Assembly: GCA_951802425.1 (NCBI GenBank)
Contig: OX637798.1
Span: 2,852,001-2,916,000 of the forward strand
Direction of reading: 5' to 3'
Source of the DNA: Clavaria fumosa
Taxonomy: Eukaryota > Basidiomycota > Agaricomycetes > Agaricales > Clavariaceae
Length of the DNA: 64,000 nt
The notes under the pieces are model-generated. The model did no database searches. It worked only from the letters and a program-made list of their open reading frames with translations, and had not been told where the DNA came from. Within the stretch, counting starts at the first letter, position 1; each line of letters starts with the position of its first letter. The position numbers were made by a program, and so were the translations under genes. Positions 34,898 through 45,102 of this stretch are shown in pieces.

Positions 34898-37800
34898 ATG
34901 CGCAAAGCTCTTGACACCACCCTCGCGAAGCTAAAGTCGTCTACAGGACCTCATTCTCTTGCCTTCATTAGCCTTCAGAATGCTCTTGCACTTCTCAAGG
35001 AGGTTGCGGGGAAGTCGGGTGTACCAGGACTGCAGGAAGGTATCAAAGGATTGGTGGTTCTCCTCGATGCTATTGAAGTGCGTGAGACATCTCATTTACT
35101 GTGCCGTCGCATCGCTCGCTAACCATCCACACAGAAAACCTCGCAGAACAGCAGTGACTTAAAATCACTTGAGCAGCGTGTTCGAGACTTGCATTTAATG
35201 CTGCAAGAGGCATCCAATGGTGGGACCCTGCCTACAGGAATGACTGACCGTATCAACCACTTGTCTGAGTGAGTCACCATCCCTCTATACAATGTTTTGT
35301 TGATCTCGACCTCGAATGGCAGATCATGGAAGTCTGTTGGCGAGCAGGCACAACATATGATCATGCGCAACGACTTGAAGCGTTTCCTCACTCGCAACCG
35401 TGATACTGTTAAGATTACGGGCCTCATCTCTGCTATCAATGACTCAATCCAACAATTTCTTGTAAGTAGATGGTTTGTACCTTCCGGAGACTGTGTTTGA
35501 GCTGTGGCTACCCCAAGGTTCAAAGCACACTTGCCATTGAGTCCGCACTTGGAGTAAGTTCATGAGCCATAAATTGGCATAGTTGTACGGATGTGACTGA
35601 CTAATTGCTAGGAACATGCTGCCCGAGCTGAGGCTAGCCTTCAGGTTTGTCTCTTCCTGTTAGTGTCCTTATCCTGTTCATCATATAGTTAATTTATCAG
35701 GAAATCAAAACAAGGCTCGATGACTACAGTATGGCTTATTCATAATTTGATTCAGTGCTTTACTTATGTTTGGTCTGCAGCTGGTCTCAATCTGCCCCAT
35801 GCTGCTACTGCTGGCTTTGACTGCAATAATAAGCTAGTCCCATGTCTTGATGGCACTCGGAAACAGATTCTTGATGAGCTATACCAATGGATTGGTCATG
35901 GCATCGAAGACCTCTCCCAGGAGGACATACTCACATCCCCTGACCATTTATGTGTCATGGGGACTCGGCAGATATTTTGGATCAATGGTGTAGCTGGGAG
36001 TGGGAAGACTACAATTGCTTACACTGCTGCTGAGTACTGTGAGGACAAAGGAATGCTTGCTGCGAGCTTCTTCTGCTCCAGGGATAATGCTGCTTGCAAC
36101 AACCTTAATTTGGTTTTTACCACCATTGCCTATCAATTGGGACAGTTTTGTCCAGAGTTCAAGGCTGGTCTTGCAGAAGTGGTCAGGTCAAATCCTGATG
36201 TTGTCTATTCCAATGTGTCCTATCAGTTGAAAAGGATGATTGTCAAACCATTGCTTGCTATGAGGAATAAGTTTCCTCAAGGTTTAGTGGTGATTGATGC
36301 TTTAGATGAATGCAAGGATGACAATTCCACATCCACCATTCTGGCATCTTTGTCTCAACACATTGACAAGTTATTCCCATTGCAATTCCTCATCACCAGT
36401 AGACCAATTCTCCAGATCACTGGAGCGTTTCAACATCCACATCTCATCAATGCAACTAGGCCATTGATTCTTCATCAAGTCAAATTGGATGTCATTAAAA
36501 GTGATATTCAGTGTTATCTGAAATGGCACCTTGGTGCTATCAAGCAGAAATATCACATTCCTGGTACCTGGCCATCTTCAAGAGATGTTGAAGACTTGAC
36601 CCATATGTCTTCAGGCCTGTTCATATTTGCTGCTACTGCAGCAAGGTTCATTGATGCTGCTGATCCCAGGGGGCAATTGAAAATACTTTTGAACAAAAAG
36701 TCTATTACTGGATTCTCTCCTCTGCAGCATCTGGATCAGTTATACTCCCAAGTGCTCAACACTGCATTCCCAGATATTTCTGATCAACTTGGAGCCAAAT
36801 TGCAATTGATTCTAGGTGCCATTGTCACCCTTCAGGATCCTCTCCCATCAGATCAGTTGGAGGATCTGCTTGAATGTGATGTTCTTGGTTATCTTCAGCA
36901 GTTACAGGCAATCATCACCCTTCCAAATGATGGTGTTGGAGTTATTAGATTGATCCACCCATCATTTTTTGATTTCATTGTGGATTCTACCAGATGCCAT
37001 GATGAGCAGTTTAGAATCAATCTTGAAGAGCAGCACACCATCATGGCAGAGAAATGCTTGACCATGATGAAAAGGCTAAAGAAGGATATTTGTAGCATAA
37101 GAGATCCCACCAAATTCAATCATGAGGTTCCAGATCTCCAAAGGATGATATCCAATCACATTTCATGCAGTCTGCAGTATGCATGTAGATATTGGGGTGT
37201 GCATGTTTGCAGTGGCAAGCTTTCAAGTGATGTGTTGAATCTTCTGGAGGATTTCTGCTCAAATCATTTATTACACTGGATAGAGGTCTGCAGCCTTCTT
37301 GGGCATCTGAGAAATGCATTGCAAATGTTGGCATCTGTGCATGCCTGTCTTGCAGTAAGTGCATATCCTTGTCAGTTGAGGTTGGCAAAACTAACATGTA
37401 ATCCTTTCTGCAGATCAGCAAAGATGTGCATATGACAGTCTCAGCACTGTTATATGATGGTGAAAGATTGATTCAAGAGTTCTTTCCAGCCATCAGTGTA
37501 TCTGCCTTGCAGGTGTATTTTACAGCTTTGCCCTTCACCCCAACTGGCACTGAATTATATAATACATATCATAAGCAGATGGAGGGTGCAGTGATAGTGC
37601 AAGGGGCATTACCAAAAGAATGGAGTGCATGTATACAGGTCATAGAGGGCCATTCTGATAGTGTCACCTCGGTGTCATTGTCTCCAGATGGCACAAAGAT
37701 AATTTCAGGGTCTGATGACAAGACAGTGAGAGTATGGGATGCAGTCACTGGTGCTCATCTGCAGACACTTGAGGGCCATTCTCATTATGTCACATCAGTG

Positions 37801-39396
37801 TCATTCTCTCCAGATAGCACAAGGATTGTTTCAGGGTCTTATGACCAGACAGCCAGAGTGTGGGATACAGTCACTGGTGCTCATCTGCAGACACTTGAGG
37901 GCCATTCTTATGGGGTCACATCAGTGTCATTCTCTCCAGATGGCACAAGGATAATTTCAGGGTCTGCAGATAAGACAGTGAGAGTGTGGGATACAGTCAC
38001 TGGTGCTCATCTGAAGACACTTGAGGGCCATTCTAGTTGGGTCAGATCAGTGTCATTCTCTTCAGATGGCACAAGGATTGTTTCAGGGTCTGTTGACCAG
38101 ACAATGAGAGTGTGGGATACAGTCACTGGTGCTCATCTGCAGACACTTGAGGGCCATTCTGGTTGGGTCATGTCAGTGTCATTCTCTCCAGATGGCACAA
38201 GGATTGTTTCAGGGTCCTATGACAACACAGTGAGAGTGTGGGATACAGTCACTGGAGCTCATCTGCAGACACTTGAGGGCCATTCAAATTGGGTCAGATC
38301 AGTGTCATTCTCTCCATATGGCACAAGGATAATTTCAGGGTCTGCAGATAAGACAGTGAGAGTGTGGGATACAGTCACTGGTGCTCATCTGAAGACACTT
38401 GAGGGCCATTCTAGTTGGGTCAGATCAGTGTCATTCTCTTCAGATGGCACAAGGATTGTTTCAGGGTCTGATGACCAGACAATGAGAGTGTGGGATACAG
38501 TCACTGGTGCTCATCTGCACACACTTGAGGGCCATTCTCATCAGGTCATGTCAGTGTCATTCTCTCCAGATGGCACAAGGATAGTTTCAGGGTCTGAAGA
38601 CAGCACAATGAGAGTGTGGGATACAGTCACTGGTGCTCATCTGCAGACACTTGAGGGCCATTCTCATCAGGTCACATCAGTGTCATTCTCTCCAGATGGC
38701 ACAAGGATAATTTCAGGGTCTGCAGATAAGACAGTGAGAGTGTGGGATACAGTCACTGGTGCTCATCTGAAGACACTTGAGGGCCATTCTAGTTGGGTCA
38801 GATCAGTGTCATTCTCTTCAGATGGCACAAGGATTGCTTCAGGGTCTTTTGACAGGACAGTGAGAGTGTGGGATACAGTCACTGGTGCTCATCTGCACAC
38901 ACTTGAGGGCCATTCTCATCAGGTCATGTCAGTGTCATTCTCTCCAGATGGCACAAGGATAGTTTCAGGGTCTGAAGACAGCACAATGAGAGTGTGGGAT
39001 ACAGTCACTGGTGCTCATCTGCAGACACTTGACGGCCATTCTCATCAGGTCATGTCAGTGTCATTCTCTCCAGATGGCACAAGGATAGTTTCAGGGTCTT
39101 ATGATGGGACTGTGAGAGTATGGGATGCAGGAACTGGGGTCCCTCACATCATTCACAGTGATTCAAACTGGGGGAGGTCATGGCCATACCTCATCAATAA
39201 TGGATGGATATCCACTTCTTTCACAAGGCATAAGCTTTGTTGGATTCCTGTGACTTATCGTGACATATATGCATCTGCTATTGATCAAGTGGCAGGGGTC
39301 ACACCCCAGAATTCCATCATTTCCCTCCAATTCACTGCCTTGCATTCCTACCTCCATACATGGTTTCAAATACCTCTGCCTTCATATCATTCTTAG
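34898..39396 (+). CDS. NLR-D: NACHT-WD40 STAND protein
   Basis: Exons 34898-35077, 35135-35268, 35323-35461, 35518-35553, 35612-35644, 35701-35728, 35781-37354, 37414-39396; total 4,107 nt, 1,368 residues, open. Exon 2 is of the B class, while exon 4 is the short A class (VQSTLA), so the N-terminal region is mosaic. The linker exon carries a single EHAARAE heptad. Walker A GVAGSGKTT and Walker B VVIDALDE are intact. It has twelve WD40 repeats, several of which are of the SSW...ADK...LKTLE type also amplified in NLR-A. The tail after the last repeat ends PLPSYHS. Confidence 0.92.
37648..39156 (+). repeat. WD40 array of NLR-D, 12 repeats of 126 bp
   Basis: Variable-site pairs: DS, HY, YG, SW, GW, NW, SW, HQ, HQ, SW, HQ, HQ. 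The block SW-HQ at repeats 7-8 is repeated at 10-11, both with LHTLE and EDSTMRVWD, showing a recent multi-repeat duplication. Confidence 0.93.
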
Positions 39397-40140
39397 CTCT
39401 TGTCCATGTGATCCCCCACCAAGCACAGGCCCAGGGGTGTGAAGATGGTGAAATGAGGAATAAAATATAACTTGAATCATAATGTGTACTTAAATCTTAG
39501 CAAGAGGATTTGCATAACAGCTTCAGTCATTTCTTTTCTATGTCAGAGATCTGAATACTAAAAAGTGCTGCCAAAGTGCTGCAGGAAGCCTTGTGCCATT
39601 GGTTTCAAGTCCATAAGCACAGCACTTCCCAGTATCAAATATGTAGCCCCAGAGATTTCCTGACACAGTTATTTTTTCATGCAACACACTTAGGCAAGAA
39701 GATATACAGGTATTGTCAAAAGCCATGCCCCAATGGGTTGAAGCAAGAATGTTATGATAGCACCATCACACTAACAAATTTTACCTCAAGAGAAGCAAGG
39801 CTGATAATGAGCAGAGGCAAAACTGACAACAGACAAGGTGATGCTGATATACAGAGAATGAAAACTACAGCTCATGAAGAGACATATTATCATATATTTT
39901 GATCAAGATTACATCCAGGTCAGAAGATAATGATAGATACAGCTGGTCATTGTAGGAACGGAAAGAAGGCCAAAATAAAACAAAAAAAGGAAAAAAACTG
40001 AGAGACAACACCACTGAGATGCACGAGGGGAGGCGTTCCGCATTGACGGCTATCATGAGCGAGTAGCGATAGATACAACAAAACAAGAAAAGGGAGAGGC
40101 TGAATGGCTGAATGGCAAAAAAAGAATAGATTATGCACTA
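39397..40140. other. NLR-D 3' flank, convergent with Galpha-E
   Basis: A candidate AATAAA signal is at 39,459-39,464. The Galpha-E 3' flank begins near 39,905. No gene is recognised in between. Confidence 0.65.
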
Positions 40141-42349
40141 TTACAAGGCGAGTGCTTGAGACAAAGCCGCGAAATGAGAGGGCGGGGGTGTGTACATTAG
40201 TTCTGTGTGGCGCAGATGGTCTCGCAGTATGATCTCTTTGACTGAGGGCAAGTGGGAGGTTGGTCAGTCACAAGCTCGCTGAAAAGAGGGTGCGAATGGG
40301 GAGGGGAGACCAGAGGAGGCTTACCAGTGCACAGGGTGACCGACGTGGATTCCGTATCCTGTGCGCACAGATACCATCAATGCCGAATGGGCAAAACGAA
40401 GGCCAATACGTACGATGACTGAAGTAAGGTGGAAGAAGAAGGGGCATGGCTCGAGGGAGTGTTTCCGTTGTATCTCCCTGAAGTGCTGCTGGAAGTCTTG
40501 AGAAGGCAACCATCAGACAATAAGGAAAGAAGCGAAACGAAATGGGATAGAACGACACGAACACTTGGTCGCAGTAGGCAGGTCGTTCTTCCGATCGCAA
40601 AAGCTGGGCACGCTGTCCCTGATGCGGACGCCGCGGCGCAGCTTCGAGTCGAGGATGTCGCACTTGTTGAGGAAGAGGATCATCTGCGTTTGCGCTAGCC
40701 ACTTGCACGCGCATACCACCTGCCACAGCAGGTAGCTGTCCTCGAGCCGGTTCACGCGCCGGTCCTCCTCGAGCTTCCCGTCGAAGCACGAGATGGGCGA
40801 GAGGAAGACGATCGCGTTCATGTCGTCGAAGGAGGAGTACCATGCCGCGCGCTGGCGCACTGTGAAGATGTGGGGGGGAGTTGGTCAGCCGGCCTGGACA
40901 CCCTCGGGTATAAGTGGTACGCACGGGTGACCGGGTCCCGCCCACATCGTACATGAGCCACTCCTGGCCAACCCTGCGACTTGTATCGATTCAACGGAGG
41001 GTGGTCAGGATGAGGGCCGCTTTCAAAGGGAGGGGGGGGAGGGGAAATAAAGAGAATGGAACGCACCATGGCCAAACACGAATTTGTACTCTTGCACGCC
41101 AAGTGTGCTCAGACGGGCTCGAATGACATCTGCGTCCGTCGGCTGGTAGTGGCGCGTGGCGGCTCGCTCGACGTCGTTCAGGAAGCTGCGCAGGGGCAAA
41201 GCGGGTCAGCATGCAGCACAGCAACGAAAGAGCAATAATAATAATAATAATAATAATAAAGCAATAGTCCCGAACGTCATGTCGATACGCACAATCCTGG
41301 GGTCTCCTCAAGCCTGACGTTCCGTTTGGCCAGAGCGGACAACATAGGGTCCTCCCATATCGCCTTCATGTCGTCCGCGCACGACGCAATGACTTCCGTG
41401 ATGTCCTTCAGCTCCGCGCCCCAACCGCCCCTCGCAACGGGGGTCGGCTGTTGCGCCTCTCCCGCAGGAGCAGCCGCAGCGGTGGCGGCCCACCCACATC
41501 GGAAGCGGTCCAGTGCGGTCTTCCACCCGTTGCGCGAGTTGATCGAGAACTCTTGCTGCTGCTGCACACGGAACGCCGGGGCTCGTGTCCGTGTCGTCGA
41601 ACGGCGCGGCGGTCATGATGAAGGTGGAGTGCACCGCGGCGCCGAGACGCCGCTCGAATGCGCCGCAGCGGCTCGAGGCGGAGCTTCAGGAGACGGTGTT
41701 TTTCGGCGAAATGCTGCTGCTGCTGCAGGTGGTGTGGTTGCAGCGAGGACAAGAGACGCCGGTGGGGGTGCCAGCTATGGTGGCGGAGGAAGAGGGGGCG
41801 CCTGTAGCGGTGGGCGGGGGAGAGGGCGTGGAGAGAGGAGGTCGAGTACGGTGTTGACATCGCGGACGTGGTCGAGCTGGATGACGGCGCGTCATGAGGC
41901 ACGTTCTTCCTGCCATTCACGGCGGGCGTAGGTGAGCTGGAAGTCTGTGGTGCGTTTGTGTGGTGGGGGTTCCAGAGCGTTAGCCGTAGGATCAAAGAGC
42001 GTCAGAGTGGGGTCACCAAGAGATGGGTGGCGCCCTTTTGAGAGTGGGGGATTTACCTGGTAGACGTCGTTTGATCAGCCAGTGAAAAACAGTGGGGTTG
42101 ATAATGATGGACGTGGGTGTGAGAGAAATAACAAGACGCACCGCTCTCGCTCTGTCCCAGGAGGAGGACCTTGACGGGGCGCTTCTTGCATCGGAGCGCC
42201 GCCTTTTCCTGGCGGATCTGCTCGCGGATCTCCTCATCGACGCGGCGGGCGTGGGATTCGGCGAGCTCGCGCACCTCGCGCTGTGCGGGCGTCTCGTCGC
42301 GCGGGGGCGCGAGGACGGCGGCGAGGGGGTCGTCGTCGTTGATGCGCAT
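40141..42349 (-). pseudogene. Galpha-E: degenerate Galpha-like gene with stop-codon loss
   Basis: ATG at 42,349; exon 1 is the best preserved (MRINDDDPLAAVLAPP through VRELAESHARRVDEEIREQI to VKVLLLGQSESG). In exon 2 (KSPTLK) the donor GT is GG, so splicing into NFQLTYARR is impaired. A deletion of about 40 bp in the helical-domain exon removes DEMAR and shifts the frame. Downstream exons are recognisable: EFSINSRNGWKTAL, FLNDVERAATRHYQPTDADV then RARLSTLGVQEYKFVFGHG, WLMYDVGGTRS, FDDMNAIVFLSPISCFDGKL and FLNKCDILDSKLRRGVRIRD. The usual TAA after LRHTELM is TAC, which would add 18 residues before a TAA at 40,141. Confidence 0.8.
41234..41259. repeat. (AAT)n microsatellite in a Galpha-E intron
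   Basis: The longest of the four runs at this intron position, with eight to nine AAT units. It confirms the homology of the intron between units and shows ordinary length instability. Confidence 0.9.
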
Positions 42350-42889
42350 GTCTTGGGCGGGGGTTCTGGGTGGATGGATGGGGAGAAGGGGAAAGGGGGT
42401 GGGATGGAGGGGTGCGGGTACGGATACGGGTGATCCGCGAGACGGGTGTCGCGGATGAGGAGGAGGAGGAGGAGGAGCGTTGTAGGATTCAAAAGATGAC
42501 AGAAATTTCGTGTTTAATCGAATCATCGAATGAAATTCCTTCCCCAAATTGGAAGGTGAATCATCGATCGGATAGAGTCGTTTCGGTCTTTCGCATTCGA
42601 CCGAGATTTGATGAGTCAGAGATCTCCTTTGAACTAGCAATGACATCATCGGGGTTGCGACCTTGCCTTGATCTCAACAAGCTCTCATGTGATCAGCAAG
42701 ATGTCCTGACTCTGAGAGTGGACTTGCTTTCCCTCACTGCACAAAGGGAGTTTACTGATTATGGAGAGTACATCTATGGATTGTTTACGACACCGCATTC
42801 GGGCTGGTCGTCTTGTCTCTTTATCTTGAAGCAATTACCCTTCGATTGAGATGTGTCTGATTGCTCTCTCTCTCGACCTACACCTTCTG
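42350..42889. other. Unit E region between Galpha-E and NHX-E
   Basis: G-rich Galpha flank, then from about 42,595 a block almost identical to 13,080-13,380 of unit B. No gene is recognised. Confidence 0.6.
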
Positions 42890-43890
42890 AAATGGAATGT
42901 CCATGTGTCCCTCCTATTTTGCGGCATCACTTTGAAACACTACGCGTATATACACATCATGTCTCAAAAGAAACACTCTCACAGCTTTTAGAGAATTTCA
43001 TCTTCATCTACCTCAGATTGTCGCCATTCACGCACGAGCCCGCCAAGTTCAGAGAAGGTCACGAATTACGTCAAGCCACTCTTCACCGCCATCACCATGG
43101 TCGCTATCGTATTGACACGCTACGCCACTGCCTTTCCCTTCTCTGAGGCGATCAACTTCTTCTACAGGCACACCGCGGCCAGGGGAACGAAGAGCCGCCG
43201 CATTCAAACCAGATAATGCTCTTCTGGGCCGGTCTGCGCGGCGCCATCAGTGTCGATCTGGCTGCAGGCTTCAAAGGGCCCAACGCGCAGACGCTCCGGA
43301 CGACCGTGCTCATTGTTGTCGTGCTCAATGTCATCCTCTCTGGGGGGACGTCGGCGCAGATGCTCGAGATCCTCGGAATCCGCACGGGGGTCGAGGGCAG
43401 GTAAGCGTCTAGCAACGAGGATGACGGCGGCGATAGATGGAATCACCGAGGCACGCGCCTAAGCAGACTTGGGCGATCGCGGCCCTACTTTGACGACGAG
43501 CCATCATATCTGACGCATAGGAGACAGACGTTCCCACGCAGCGACCCTGCGCGGGTCAGCCCTTACTACGGGTCGTACAACCATCAGCACGGGCATGCGC
43601 AGATGGTAAACCCAGGCGCGCTGTTCTCTGCTGTGTCGTCGGAGCCGTACGAGTCCGACAGGGAGGAGGTACTGCCGATGGCGCCGACGACGTCCGCTGG
43701 TGGTGGCAGTCGTGGGAACGGCGGAGAGGAGGAGCAGGGGCGGACGGTGGATGGGGAGCTCGTTGGGGGTGAGAACGGCCAGTGGTTCCAAGCGCTTGAC
43801 GAGCCGTATCTGCTGCCCATCTTCTCAAACGCGACGGCGAGCCGGACGTTCTACGCGCGCAAGGCGCGGATGTGGGGACAGGGGATGTAG
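42890..43890 (+). pseudogene. NHX-E: 3' remnant of an NHX-type exchanger gene
   Basis: Nearly base-for-base the same as NHX-B. Both have LLENFIFIYLRLSPFTHEP, MLFWAGLRGA, the TAA after TGVEGR (43,402-43,404) and the same tail ending WGQGM-stop (43,890). Differences are single substitutions, such as AVGVD in B and AISVD in E at the conserved AGLRGA motif, and QMLEM against QMLEI. It shares all of NHX-B's disabling changes, so the two were copied after inactivation. Confidence 0.82.
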
Positions 43891-44517
43891 GAGGGAGGTT
43901 GGACACTCCGATCGAGAGCGAAGGCGAGGAAAGGGGCGCGGAGGTAGATTTAGGAGGGGCTGGGGCGTAACGGTGGTGAGCGCCGGGATGGGAATGCGGT
44001 CAGCGTCACGGGCTCTGCGCTGCCCCTTGGGACTGTAGAGAGCCGTATGGAGCGAGGATTTTCGAGCCCAAAACTGAGGGCGACTCCACTTGATGGGCAG
44101 AGCAACAGCAACAGCAGAGATAGGTTGTTGTAATATTTACACGCGGTTAGCTTCGGGCTGCCTAGTCTGCTGTCTTATTCTTCTCTCTTGTCCGTAAACA
44201 TTGCATATTCATATTTGATCAGGATTACATCCAGGTCAAAGGTGAGAATGATACGGCTGGGCACTGGGAACGGACAGAAGACCAAAATCAATATATAAAG
44301 AAACAGCATCACAGAGATGGACGAGGTATACCACGTTGTAAGGTTGACTATCATGAGCGAGTAGCGATACATATAAAAGTATGAAATCAGACAAGAGATG
44401 AAAGTGACAAAGATGGGGAGAGGCCGAACGACGAACAAGCATAGATTACGCACCATTACAAGGCGAGTGCTTGAGACAAAGCCATAAGCGAGATGGAAGG
44501 GGTGGGCGATAGTTAGA
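43891..44517. other. NHX-E to Galpha-b-E intergenic stretch
   Basis: Almost identical to 14,376-15,001 of unit B. No gene is seen. Confidence 0.55.
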
Positions 44518-44990
44518 TTACAGTAACTCTGCGTGGCGCAGATAGTCTCGCAGTATGATTCCTTCAACTGAAGAAAACAGGCAGTCAGTCACGAGTTTGC
44601 TGTAGACAGGGTGCGGAAGGGGAGGGGGCAGTGAAACGAGGTTTACTGGTGGCAAAAATGATCGTCGCAATTTCCGTATGCTGTGCGCGCAGATACAATC
44701 AACGCGGAATCAGCTAAATGTCAATGCGCACGATGGTTGAAGTAACGTGGAAGTAACGTGGAAGAAGGAGAATAGTTCGGGGGAGTGTTTCCGGTGTATC
44801 TTCCTGAAATATCGTCATGATAGGGCAAAAAGAGAAAGAAGAAGGACCATCTGCGTGCGCGCGAGCAAGAGGCTCGTGCACACCCTATTCCACAGCCGGT
44901 AGCTGTCCACGCTCGGGTCCTCCACGAGCTTCTGGGGGACGTGGTTTGGGGGAGGGCGCGAAGGTAGATTCCCGCTGCTGACATTGCAGG
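44518..44990 (-). pseudogene. Galpha-b-E: 3' end of the second Galpha paralogue
   Basis: Stop TAA at 44,518-44,520 following LRHAELL on the minus strand. VDSYRLWNRVCTS then LLARTQM is readable near 44,840-44,920. A short deletion near 44,765 and loss of about 20 bp near 44,818 distinguish it from unit B. It is truncated at the NLR-E upstream junction. Confidence 0.77.
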
Positions 44991-45102
44991 TCGGCGTCAC
45001 ATGACACCAGAACCGGAATTGACCGCCATCGATAAGCATCGTCGATACCGTAAGCATCGTCGCAAACCTGCACATCTTTCGTCGACACTACTAGTATCAA
45101 TC

